Source: Calliopsis andreniformis
Lineage: Eukaryota; Arthropoda; Insecta; Hymenoptera; Andrenidae
Length of the DNA: 64,000 bases
Reading direction: 5' to 3'
NCBI RefSeq assembly: GCF_051401765.1
Contig: NW_027480481.1
Coordinates: 1,364,001 to 1,428,000, forward strand
The notes below the pieces were generated by a model. That model made no database searches. It had not been told where the DNA came from and worked only from the letters and a program-made list of their open reading frames with translations. Below are positions 1 to 11,979 of this stretch, one piece after another; position 1 is the first letter of the stretch, and each line of letters begins with the position of its first letter. The position numbers and the translations under genes are program-made.

Positions 1-154
1 AAAATTTGTCATTTTTTTCAAAATTGATTTTTTCAAAAACTGTACGTTCTGGAACAAAACGGTTTGCAGATTTGTAATCAGCACGTCAAAATCTACAAGA
101 AATGTTTATTCACGTTTACAAAATCGAAAAAAAGTCAAAATTTGTTGAACAGTG
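1..154. mobile_element. Right end of a palindromic DNA transposon, cut by the window edge
   Basis: These 154 bases read the same as 15513-15666, the outer right arm of the complete element further along, and end in the same terminus, TGTTGAACAGTG. The base following is TAA (155-157) and then satellite, as at the complete copy. I saw no difference between the two copies over this stretch. This fragment shows that a second copy of the transposon lies at the same point of the neighbouring 15,512-bp repeat unit, so the element was present before that unit was duplicated. No coding sequence is visible. Confidence 0.93.
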
Positions 155-659
155 TAATCAATCTCCAATCCTAGATCCTCAATCCTCAATCCTCAATCCT
201 CAATCCTCAAACCTCATTCTTCAATCCTCAATCTTCAATCCTCAATCATCAATCCTCAATTCTCAATCCTCAATCCTCAATCCTCAGTCGTCAAACCACA
301 ATCCCTGACCCTCTGCCCTCATCCTCAACCCTCAGTCTTCAATCCCTAATACTCAATCTTCAATCCTCAATGCTCAGTCCTCAAACCTCAATCCTGAATC
401 TTCAATACTCAACCTTCAAGCCTCAATCCTCAGTCCTCAATCCTCGATCCTCAATCTTCAATCCTCAATCCTCAGTCCTCAATACTCAAACCTCAATCCT
501 CAACCGTCAGTCCTCGTCCTCAATCCTCAAACCTCAATCCTCAATCCTCAATATTCAATCATCGATACTCAATCTTCAATCCTCAATCCTCAATACTCAA
601 TCTTCAATACTCAATCACCGATCCTCAACCCTCAATCCTCAATCCTCAATCCTCAATCC

Positions 660-1340
660 TCAATCCTCATTTCTCAAACCTCAATTCTCAACCCTCAGTC
701 CTCATCCTCAATTCTCAATCCTCAATCCTCAACCCTCAATCCTCTATTCTCAATACTCAATCTTCAATCCTCAATCCTCAATCCTCAATCCTCATTTCTC
801 AAACCTCAATCCTCAACCCTCAGACCTCATCCTCAATTCTCAACTCTAAATCCTCAATCATCAATCCTCAATCTTCAATCCTCATTTCTCAAACCTCAAT
901 CCTCAACCCTCAGTCCTCATCCTCAATTCTCAATTCTCAATCTTCAATCCTCAATCCTCAATCCTCAATCCTCATTTCTCAAACCTCAATTCTCAACCCT
1001 CAGTCCTCATCCTCAATTCTCAATCCTCAATCCTCAACCCTCAATCCTCTATTCTCAATACTCAATCTTCAATCCTCAATCCTCAATCCTCAATCCTCAT
1101 TTCTCAAACCTCAATCCTCAACCCTCAGACCTCATCCTCAATTCTCAACTCTAAATCCTCAATCATCAATCCTCAATCTTCAATCCTCATTTCTCAAACC
1201 TCAATCCTCAACCCTCAGTCCTCATCCTCAATTCTCAATTCTCAATCTTCAATCCTCAATCCTCAATCCTCAATCCTCATTTCTCAAACCTCAATCCTCA
1301 ACCCTCAGACCTCATCCTCAATTCTCAACACTAAATCCTC
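660..1340 (+). repeat. Local 305-bp tandem repeat, about 2.2 copies
   Basis: A block starting at the CATTTCTCAAACC box (668) recurs at 973 and again, partly, at 1278, each 305 bp apart. The internal box with CCTCAGACCTCATCC follows at the same spacing (793 and 1098). 305 is not a multiple of 7, because the block holds a few units of 6 or 8 bases. The same arrangement lies 15,512 bp on, at about 16172-16852. It is a small higher-order repeat inside the satellite. Confidence 0.8.
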
Positions 1341-2039
1341 AATCATCAATCCTCAATCTTCAATCCTCATTAATCAATCTCCAATCCTAGATCCTCAATC
1401 CTCAATCCTCAATCCCCAATCTTCAATCCTCAATAATCAATCTCCAATCCTAGATCCTCAACCCTCAATCCTCAATCCTCAATCCTCAATCCTCATTCTT
1501 CAATCCTCAATACCCAATCCTCAATCTTCAATCCTCAATCATCAATCCTCAATTCTCAATCCTCAATCCTCAATCCTCAGTCGTCAAACCTCAATCCCTG
1601 ACCCTCTGCCCTCATCCTCAACCCTCAGTCTTCAATCCTCAGTCCTCAATCCTCAAACCTCTCTACTCAACCCTCAGACATCATCCTCAATCCTCAATCC
1701 TCAATCCTCAATCCTCAATCTTCAATCCCTAATACTCAATCCTCAATCCTCAATCCTCAATCTTCAATCCTCAATACTCAATCTTCAATCCTCAATCCTC
1801 AATCTTCAATCCTCAATACTCAATCTTCAATCCTCAACCCTCAATCGTCAATCCACAATCCTCAATCTTCGATCCTCAATACTCAATTTTCAATCCTCAA
1901 TCCTCAATCCTCAGTCCTCATCCTCATTTCTCAAATCTCAATCCTCAATCACCAATCCTCAATCTTCAATCCTCAATAATCAATCTCCAATTCTAGATCC
2001 TCAATCCTCAATCCTCAATCCTCAATCTGCAATCCTCAA

Positions 2040-2042
2040 TAA
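2040..2042 (+). other. Paralogous empty insertion site of the transposon
   Basis: The sequence on both sides of this TAA corresponds to the two flanks of the complete transposon. The left side (units ending AATCTGCAATCCTCAATAA) equals 14564-14583, and the right side (TCAATCTCCAATCCTAG and on) equals 15670 on. Here they are joined with a single TAA and no element. Equivalent empty sites lie at 17552-17554, 28737-28739 and 35962-35964. They represent the locus before insertion and show that TAA was duplicated. Confidence 0.88.
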
Positions 2043-2789
2043 TCAATCTCCAATCCTAGATCCTCAATCCTCAATCCTCAATCCTCAATCCTCAAACCTC
2101 ATTCTTCAATCCTCAATACCCAATCCTCAATCATCAATCCTCAATCATCAATCCTCAATTCTCAATCCTCAATCCTCAATCCTCAGTCGTCAAACCACAA
2201 TCCCTGACCCTCTGCCCTCATCCTCAACCCTCAGTCTTTAATCCTCAGTCCTCAGTCCTCAAACCTCAATCCTCAACCCTCGGACATCATCCTGAATCCT
2301 CAATCCTCAATCCCCAATCCTCAATCCTCAATCTTCAATCCCTAATTCTCAATCTTCAATCCTCAATCCTCAGTCCCCAAACCTCAATCCTGAATCTTCA
2401 ATACTCAACCTTCAAGCCTCAATCCTCAGTCCTCAATACTCAACCATCAATCCTCAATTCTCAATACTCAATAGAATATCCTGAATTCTCAGGACTCAAT
2501 ACTCAAACCTCAATCCTCAACCCTCAGCCCTCATCCTCCATCCTCAATCCTCAATCTTCAATCCTCAATAATCAATCTCCAATCCTACATCCTCAATCCC
2601 CAATCCTCAATCCTTAATCCTCAATCTTCAATCCTCAATCGCCAGTCCTCAATCTTCAATCCTCAATGCTCAATCCTCAACCCTCAAGCCTCAGTCCTCA
2701 ATCTTCAATCCTCAATCCTCAGACCTCAATCCTCAACCGTCAGTCCTCGTCCGCAATCCTCAACCCACAATCCTCAATCCCCAATCTTC

Positions 2790-2940
2790 AATCTCCAATC
2801 CTAGATCCTCAATCCTCAATCCTCAATCCCCAATCTTCAATCCTCAATAATCAATCTCCAATCCTAGATCCTCAATCCTCAATCCTCAATCCCCAATCTT
2901 CAATCCTCAATAATCAATCTCCAATCCTAGATCCTCAACC
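2790..2940 (+). repeat. 63-bp sub-repeat, three copies (CTAGATCC trio)
   Basis: The box CTCCAATCCTAGATCC occurs three times at 63-bp spacing (CTAG at 2801, 2864 and 2927), that is nine heptamers per repeat. The units between are two or three plain heptamers, a CAATCCCCAATCTTC pair and CAATAATCAATC. The same trio recurs across the left 55 kb, for example near 5676-5805, 7262-7395, 8245-8378, 10335-10468, 18313-18442 and 48973-49105. Because 63 is a multiple of 3, a forward frame reads it as a 21-residue repeat containing NNQSPILDPQ. The TAG in the box is a frequent stop of the other forward frames. Confidence 0.85.
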
Positions 2941-3348
2941 CTCAATCCTCAATCCTCAATCCTCAATCCTCAATCCTCACTCTTCAATCCTCAATACCCA
3001 ATCCTCAATCTTCAATCCTCCATCAACAATCCTGAATTCTCAATCCTCAATCCTCAGTCCTCAGTCGTCAAACCACAATCCCCGACCCTCAGCCCTCATC
3101 CTCAATCCTCAGTCCTCAATCCTAAGTCCTCAGTCTTCAAACCTCAATCCTCAACCCTCAGACATCATCCTCAATCCTTAATCCTCAATCCTCAATCCTC
3201 AACCTTCAATCCTCAATACTCAATCTTCAATCCTCAATCCTCAGCCCTCAAACCTCAATACTGAATCGTCAATACTCAACCTTCAATCCTCAATCTTCAG
3301 TCCTCAGTACTCAACCATCGATCCTCAATTCTCAGTACTCAATAGAAT

Positions 3349-3366
3349 ATCCTGAATTCTCAGGAT
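3349..3366. repeat. Dyad-symmetric box ATCCTGA-ATTC-TCAGGAT (example of a recurring box)
   Basis: The 18 bases ATCCTGAATTCTCAGGAT have perfect 7-bp arms around a 4-nt centre and include an EcoRI site, GAATTC. In the first unit the box, perfect or with GGAC/GGAA in place of GGAT, lies near 2474, 3345, 3971, 4646, 5349, 6324, 7041, 7800, 9138, 10872, 11506, 12181, 12425 and 13358. The copy at 10008 is decayed (GAATTATCAGTAC). It continues through the mosaic part up to about 55 kb, always after CAATAGAATAT and before CAATACTCAAACC. It is one of the few G-containing boxes on the + strand. Binding by a protein is possible but only inferred. Confidence 0.8.
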
Positions 3367-6300
3367 TCAATACTCAAACCTCAATCCTCAACCCCAGCCC
3401 TCATCCTCCATCATCAATCCTCAATCCTCAATCCTCAATCTTCAATCCTCAGTACTCAATATTCAATCCCCAATCCTCAATCCTCAATCCTCAATCCTCA
3501 ATCATCAACCCTCAATCCTCATTCCTCAAACCTCAATCCTCAACCCTCAGTCCTCATCCTCAATTCTCAATCCTCAATCCTCAATCCTCAATCCTCAATC
3601 TTCATTCCTCAATAATCAATCTCCAATCCTAGATCCTCAATCCACAATCTTCAATCCTTAATTCTCAATCTTCAATCCTCAATACCCAGTCTTCAATCAT
3701 CAATCCTCAATGCTCAATCCTCAATGCTCAATCCTCAGTCCTCAATCCTCAGTCCTCAATCCTCAAACCTCAATCCTCTACCGTCAGCACTCGACCTCAA
3801 TCCTCAAACCTCAATCCTCAATCCTCAATATTCAATCATCAATACTCAATCTTCAATCCTCAATCCTCAATCCTCAATCCTCAATCCTCAACCCTCAACA
3901 TTCAACACACAACCCCCAGCCATGAATCCTCAATACTCAACCATCAATCCTCAACTCTCAATACTCAATAGAATATCCTGAATTCTCAGGAATCAATACT
4001 CAAACCTCAATCCTCAATCCTCAGCCCTCATCCTCCAAAATCAATCCTCTATCCTCAATATCCAATCCTCAATCTTCAATCCTCAATCATCAATCCGCAA
4101 TTCTCAATCCTCATACCCCAATCCTCAGTCGTCAATCCTCAATCCCTGACCCTCTGCCCTCATCCTCAACCCTCAGTCTTCAATCCTCAGTCCTCAGTCC
4201 TCAAACCTCAATCCTCAAACCTCTGACATCATCCTCAATCCTCAATCCTCAATCCTCAATCCTCAACCTTCAATCCCTAATACTCAATCTTCAATCCTCA
4301 ATCCTCAGTCCTCAAACCTCAATCCTGAATCTTCAATACTCAGCCTTCAAGCCTCAATCCTCAGTCCTCAATCCTCGATCCTCAATCTTCAATCCTCAAT
4401 ATCCAATCTTCAATCCTCAATCCTCAATACTCAAACCTCAATCCTCAACCCTCAGCCCTCATCCTCCATCATCAATCCTCAATCCTCAATCCTCAATCTT
4501 CAATCCTCAGTACTCAATATTCAATCCCCAATCCTCAATACTCAATCCTCAATCCTCAATTCTGAATCCTCAATACTCAACCTTCAATCCTCAATCCTGA
4601 GTCCTCAGTACTCAACCATCAATCCTCAATTCCCAATACTCAATAGAATATCCTGAATTCTCAGGATTCAATACTCAAACCTCAATCCTCAACCCTCAGC
4701 CCTCATCCTCCATCATCAATCCTCAATCCTCAATCCTCAATCTTCAATCCTCAGTACTCAATATTCAATCCCCAATCCTCAATCCTCAATCCTCAATCCT
4801 CAATCCTCAATCATCAATCCTCAACACTCAATCCTCATTCCTCAAACCTCAATCCTAAACCCTCAGTCCTCATCCTCAATTCTCAATCCTCAATCCTCAA
4901 TCCTCAATCCTCAATCTTCAATCCTCAATAATCGATCTCAAATCCTAGATCCTCAATACACAATCATCAATCCTTAATTCTCAACCTTCAATCCTCAATC
5001 CCCAGTCTTCAATCTTCAATCCTCAATGCTCAATCCTCAATGCTCAATTCTCAATCCTCAATCCTCAATCCTCAGTCGTCAAACCTCAATCCCTGACCCT
5101 CTGCCCTCATCCTCAACCCTCAGTCTTTAATCCTCAGTCCTCAGTCCTCAAACCTCAATCCTCAACCCTCAGACATCATCCTCAATCCTCAATCCTCAAT
5201 CCTCAATCTTCAATCCCTAATACTCAATCTTCAATCCTCAATCCTCAGTCCCCAAACCTCAATCCTGAATCTTCAATACTCAACCTTCAAGCCTCAATCC
5301 TCAGTCCTCAATACTCAACCATCAATCCTCAATTCTCAATACTCAATAGAATATCCTGAATTCTCAGGACTCAATACTCAAACCTCAAACCTCAACCCTC
5401 AGCGCTCATCCTCCATCCTCAATCCTCAATCTTCAATCCTCAATAATCAATCTCCAATCCTACATCCTCAATCCCCAATCCTCAATCCTTAATCCTCAAT
5501 CTTGAATCCTCAATCGCCAGTCCTCAATCTTCAATCCTCAATGCTCAATCCTCAACCCTCAAGCCTCAGTCCTCAATCCTCAATCCTCAATCCTCAAACC
5601 TCAATCCTCAACCGTCAGTCCTCGTCCGCAATCCTCAACCCTCAATCCTCAATCCCCAATCTTCAATCTCCAATCCTAGATCCTCAATCCTCAATCCTCA
5701 ATCCCCAATCTTCAATCCTCAATAATCAATCTCCAATCCTAGATCCTCAATCCTCAATCCTCAATCCCCAATCTTCAATCCTCAATAATCAATCTCCAAT
5801 CCTAGATCCTCAACCCTCAATCCTCAATCCTCAATCCTCAATCCTCACTCTTCAATCCTCAATACCCAATCCTCAATCTTCAATCCTCCATCAACAATCC
5901 TGAATTCTCAATCCTCAATCCTCAGTCCTCAGTCGTCAAACCACAATCCCCGACACTCAGCCCTCATCCTCAATCCTCAGTCCTCAATCCTAAGTCCTCA
6001 GTCTTCAAACCTCAATCCTCAACCCTCAGACATCATCCTCAATCCTTAATCCTCAATCCTCAATCCTCAACCTTCAATCCTCAATATCCAATCTTCAATC
6101 CTCAACCCTCAATCCTCAATCCTCAATCCTCAACCCTCAGACATCATCCTCAATCCTTAATCCTCAATCCTCAATCCTCAACCTTCAATCCTCAATACTC
6201 AATCTTCAATCCGCAATCCTCAGCCCTCAAACCTCAATTCTGAATCCTCAATACTCAACCTTCAATCCTCAATCCTGAGTCCTCAGTACTCAACCATCAA

Positions 6301-9300
6301 TCCTCAATTCCCAATACTCAATAGAATATCCTGAATTCTCAGGATTCAATACTCAAACCTCAATCCTCAAGCCTCAGCCCTCATCCTCCATCATCAATCC
6401 TCAATCCACAATCCTCAATCTTCAATCCTGAGTACTCAATATTCAATCCCCAATCCTCAATCCTCAATCCTCAATCCTCAATCCTCAATCCTCAATCCTC
6501 AACCCTCAATCCTCATTCCTCAAACCTCAATCCTCAACCCTCAGTACTCATCCTCAATTCTCAATCCTCAATCCTCAATCCTCAATCCTCAATCTTCAAT
6601 CCTCAATAATCGATCTCCAATCCTAGATCCTCAATACACAATCATCAATCCTTAATTCTCAACCTTCAATCCTCAATCCCCAGTCTTCAATCTTCAATCC
6701 TCAATGCTCAATCCTCAATGCTCAATTCTCAATCCTCAATCCTCAATCCTCAGTCGTCAAACCTCAATCCCTGACCCTCTGCCCTCATCCTCAACCCTCA
6801 GTCTTTAATCCTCAGTCCTCAGTCCTCAAACCTCAATCCTCAACCCTCAGACATCATCCTCAAACATCAATCCTCAATCCTCAATCCTCAATCCTCAATC
6901 TTCAATCCCTAATACTCAATCTTCAATCCTCAACCCTCAGTCCCCAAACCTCAACCCTGAATCTTCAATACTCAACCTTCAAGCCTCAATCCTCAGTCCT
7001 CAATACTCAACCATCAATCCTCAATTCTCAATACTCAATAGAATATCCTGAATTCTCAGGACTCAATACTCAAACCTCAATCCTCAACCCTCAGCCCTCA
7101 TCCTCCATCCTCAATCCTCAATCTTCAATCCTCAATAATCAATCTCCAATCCTACATCCTCAATCCCCAATCCTCAATCCTCAAACCTCAATCCTCAACC
7201 GTCAGTCCTCGTCCGCAATCCTCAACCCTCAATCCTCAATCCCCAATCTTCAATCTCCAATCCTAGATCCTCAATCCTCAATCCTCAATCCCCAATCTTC
7301 AATCCTCAATAATCAATCTCCAATCCTAGATCCTCAATCCTCAATCCTCAATCCCCAATCTTCAATTCTCAATAATCAATCTCCAATCCTAGATCCTCAA
7401 CCCTCAATCCTCAATCCTCAATCCTCAATCCTCACTCTTCAATCCTCAATACCCAATCCTCAATCTTCAATCCTCCATCAACAATCCTGAATTCTCAATC
7501 CTCAATCCTCAGCCCTCAGTCGTCAAACCACAATCCCCGACCCTCAGCCCTCATCCTCAATCCTCAGTCCTCAATCCTAAGTCCTCAGTCTTCAAACCTC
7601 AATCCTCAACCCTCAGACATCATCCTCAATCCTTAATCCTCAATCCTCAATCCTCAACCTTCAGTCGTCAATACTCAATCTTCAATCCTCAATCCTCTGC
7701 CCTCAAACCTCAATTCTGAATCCTCAATACTCAACCTTCAATCCCCAATCCTCAGTCCTCAGTACTCAACCATCAATCCTCAATTCTCAATACTCAATAG
7801 AATATCCTGAATTCTCAGGATTCAATACTCAAACCTCAATCCTCAACCCTCAGCCCTCATCCTCCATCATCAATCCCCAATCCTCAATCCTCAATCTTCA
7901 ATCCTCAGTACTCAATATTCAATCCCCAATCCTCAATCCTCAATCCTCAATCCTCAATCCTCAATCCTCAATCCTCAATCCTCAATCCTCAATCTTCAAT
8001 CCTCAATATTCAATCATCAACACTCAATCCTCAATCCTCTATCCTCAGTGATCAATACTCAATCTTTAATACACAATCCTCAATCCTCAATCCTCAATCC
8101 TCAATCCTCAATCCTCAATCCTCATTTCTCAAACCTCAATCCTCAACCTTCAGTCCTCATCCTCAAACCTCAATCCTCAACCGTCAGTCCTCGTCCTCAA
8201 TCCTCAACCCTCAATCCTCAATCCCCAATCTTCAATCCCCAATCCTAGATCCTCAATCCTCAATCCTCAATCCCCAATCTTCAATCCTCAATAATCAATC
8301 TCCAATCCTAGATCCTCAATCCTCAATCCTCAATCCCCAATCTTCAATCCTCAATAATCAATCTCCAATCCTAGATCCTTAACCCTCAATCCTCAATCCT
8401 CAATCCTCAATCTTCAGTCCTCAGTACTCAATATTCAATCCCCAATCCTCAATCCTCAATCCTCAATCCTCAATCCTCAATCCTCAATCCTCAATCCTCA
8501 ACCCTCAATCCTCATTCCTCAAACCTCAATCCTCAACCCTCAGTCCTCATCCTCAATTCTCAATCCTCAATCCTCAATCCTCAATCCTCAATCTTCAATC
8601 CTCAATAATCAATCTCCAATCCTAGATCCTCAATCCACAATCTTCAATCCTTAATTCTCAATCTTCAATCCTCAATCCCCAGTCTTCAATTTTCAATCCT
8701 CAATGCTCAATCCTCAATCCTCAATCCTCAGTCCTCAATCCTCAGTCCTCAATCCTCAATCCTCAATCCTCATTCTTCAATCCTCAATACCCAATCCTCA
8801 ACCTTCAATCCTCTATCAACAATCCTGAATTCTCAATCCTCAATCCTCAGTCCTCAGTCGTCAAACCTCAATCCCCGAACCTCAGCCCTCATCCTCAATC
8901 CTCAGTCCTCAATCCTCAGTCCTCAGTCCTCAAACCTCAATCCTCCACCCTCAGACATCATCCTCAATCCTTAATCCTCAATCCTCAATCCTCAACCTTC
9001 AATCCTCAATACTCAATCTTCAATCCTCAATCCTCAGCCCTCAAACCTCAATTCTGAATCCTCAATACTCAACCTTCAATCCTCAATCCTCAGTCCTCAG
9101 TCCTCAACCATCAATCCTCAATTCTCAATACTCAATAGAATATCCTGAATTCTCAGGGTTCAATACTCAAACCTCAATCCTCAACCCTCAGCCCTCATCC
9201 TCCATCATCAATCCTCAATCCTCAATCTTCAATCCTCAGTACTCAATATTCAATCCCCAACACTCAATCCTCAATCCTCAATCCTCAATCCTCAATCCTC

Positions 9301-9466
9301 AATCCTCAATCCTCAATCTTCAATCCTCAATATTCAATCATCAACCCTCAATCCTCAATCCTCAATCCTCGGTGATCAATCCTCAATCTTTAATACACAA
9401 TCCTCAATCCTCAATCCTCAATCCTCAATCCTCAATCCTCAATCCGCATTTCTCAAACCTCAATCC

Positions 9467-11979
9467 TCAACCCTCAGTCCTCTTCCTCAAACCTCAATCC
9501 TCAACCCTCAGTCCTCATCCTCAATTCTCAATCCTCAATCCTCAATCCTCAATCCTCAATCTTCAATCCTCAATAATCGATCTCCAATCCTAGATCCTCA
9601 ATACACAATCATCAATCCTTAATTCTCAACCTTCAATCCTCAATCCCCAGTCTTCAATCTTCAATCCTCAATGCTCAATCCTCAATGCTCAATTCTCAAT
9701 CCTCAATCCTCAATCCTCAGTCGTCAAACCTCAATCCCTGACCCTCTGCCCTCATCCTCAACCCTCAGTCTTTAATCCTCAGTCCTCAGTCCTCAAACCT
9801 CAATCCTCAACCCTCAGACATCATCCTCAATCCTCTATCCTCAATCCTCAATCCTCAATCCTCAATCTTCAATCCCTAATACTCAATCTTCAATCCTCAA
9901 TCCTCAGTCCCCAAACCTCAATCCTGAATCTTCAATACTCAACCTTCAAGCCTCAATCCTCAGTCCTCAATACTCAACCATCAATCCTCAATTCTCAATA
10001 CTCAATAGAATATCCTGAATTATCAGTACTCAATACTCAAACCTCAATCCTCAACCCTCAGCCCTCATCCTCCATCCTCAATCCTCAATCTTCAATCCTC
10101 AATAATCAATCTCCAATCCTACATCCTCAATCCCCAATCCTCAATCCTTAATCCTCAATCTTCAATCCTCAATCGCCAGTCCTCAATCTTCAATCCTCAA
10201 TGCTCAATCCTCAACCCTCAAGCCTCAGTCCTCAATCTTCAATCCTCAATCCTCAGACCTCAATCCTCAACCGTCAGTCCTCGTCCGCAATCCTCAACCC
10301 ACAATCCTCAATCCCCAATCTTCAATCTCCAATCCTAGATCCTCAATCCTCAATCCTCAATCCCCAATCTTCAATCCTCAATAATCAATCTCCAATCCTA
10401 GATCCTCAATCCTCAATCCTCAATCCCCAATCTTCAATCCTCAATAATCAATCTCCAATCCTAGATCCTCAACCCTCAATCCTCAATCCTCAATCCTCAA
10501 TCCTCACTCTTCAATCCTCAATACCCAATCCTCAATCTTCAATCCTCCATCAACAATCCTGAACTCTCAATCCTCAATCCTCAGTCCTCAGTCGTCAAAC
10601 CACAATCCCCGACCCTCAGCCCTCATCCTCAATCCTCAGTCCTCAATCCTAAGTCCTCAGTCTTCAAACCTCAATCCTCAACCCTCAGACATCATCCTCA
10701 ATCCTTAATCCTCAATCCTCAATCCTCAACCTTCAATCCTCAATACTCAATCTTCAATCCTCAATCCTCAGCCCTCAAACCTCAATACTGAATCGTCAAT
10801 ACTCAACCTTCAATCCTCAGTCTTCAGTCATCAGTACTCAACCATCGATCCTCAATTCTCAGTACTCAATAGAATATCCTGAATTCTCAGGATTCAATAC
10901 TCAAACCTCAATCCTCAACCCTCAGCCCTCATCCTCCATCATCAATCCTCAATCCTCAATCCTCAATCTTCAATCCTCAGTACTCAATATTCAATCCCCA
11001 ATCCTCAATCCTCAATCCTCAATCCTCAATCCTCAATCAGCAACCCTCAATCCTCATTCCTCAAACCTCAATCCTCAACCCTCAGTCCTCATCCTCAATT
11101 CTCAATCCTCAATCCTCAATCCTCAATCCTCAATCTTCATTCCTCAATAATCAATCTCCAATCCTAGATCCTCAATCCACAATCTTCAATCCTTAATTCT
11201 CAATCTTCAATCCTCAATACCCAGTCTTCAATCATCAATCCTCAATGCTCAATCCTCAATGCTCAATCCTCAGTCCTCAATCCTCAGTCCTCAATCCTCA
11301 AACCTCAATCCTCTACCGTCAGCACTCGACCTCAATCCTCAAACCTCAATCCTCAATCCTCAATATTCAATCATCAATACTCAATCTTCAATCCTCAATC
11401 CTCAATCCTCAATCCTCAATCCTCAACCCTCAATATTCAACACACAACCCCCAGCCATGAATCCTCAATACTCAACCATCAATCCTCAACTCTCAATACA
11501 CAATAGAATATCCTGAATTCTCAGGAATCAATACTCAAACCTCAATCCTCAATCCTCAGCCCTCATCCTCCATCCTCAATCCTCTATCCTCAGTATCCAA
11601 TCCTCAATCTTCAATCCTCAATCATCAATCCGCAATTCTCAATCCTCATACCCCAATCCTCAGTCGTCAATCCTCAATCCCTGACCCTCTGCCCTCATCC
11701 TCAACCCTCAGTCTTCAATCCTCAGTCCTCAGTCCTCAAACCTCAATCCTCAAACCTCTGACATCATCCTCAATCCTCAATCCTCAATCCTCAATCCTCA
11801 ACCTTCAATCCCTAATACTCAATCTTCAATCCTCAATCCTCAGTCCTCAAACCTCAATCCTGAATCTTCAATACTCAGCCTTCAAGCCTCAATCCTCAGT
11901 CCTCAATCCTCGATCCTCAATCTTCAATCCTCAATATCCAATCTTCAATCCTCAATCCTCAATCCTCAATCCTCAATCC
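9467..11979 (+). repeat. 2,513-bp satellite segment missing from the second unit
   Basis: The match between the two 15.5-kb units breaks exactly here. Copy 2 follows copy 1 to 24978 (= 9466) and then continues with sequence equal to 11980 onward at an offset of 12,999. The missing length is 2,513 bp = 359 x 7, and both edges share CTCAATCC (9459-9466 and 11972-11979). This is the outcome expected of in-register unequal exchange or slippage in copy 2. The segment itself is ordinary satellite, with dyad boxes at 10008, 10872 and 11506 and a CTAGATCC trio near 10335-10468. Confidence 0.85.

Larger units (their letters stand above)
1..9466 (+). repeat. Tandem segmental duplication, copy 1 (period 15,512 bp)
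   Basis: Every position here matches the position 15,512 bp further on (15513-24978), transposon end included. Reading the two by eye I found about eight single-base differences, for example near 2549, 3491, 3899, 6106, 6430, 7745, 8407 and 9024, and no length change. That is close to 99.9 percent identity. The period equals 2,216 x 7. The match stops at 9467, where copy 2 switches to sequence found at 11980 of copy 1. The duplication is very recent, or kept alike by gene conversion; an assembly duplication cannot be excluded from the sequence alone. Confidence 0.93.

Noticed and set aside
2790..2940. CRISPR-like array (short repeats with spacers)
   Set aside because: The parts between repeats are the same heptamer, not unique spacers; there are no cas genes and the setting is a eukaryotic-type satellite.
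3895..3990. CAGCCATG context as a translation start of a real gene
   Set aside because: It lies in a satellite box repeated at 11436, 19413 and 43974, and the frame downstream is satellite ending within a few dozen codons.
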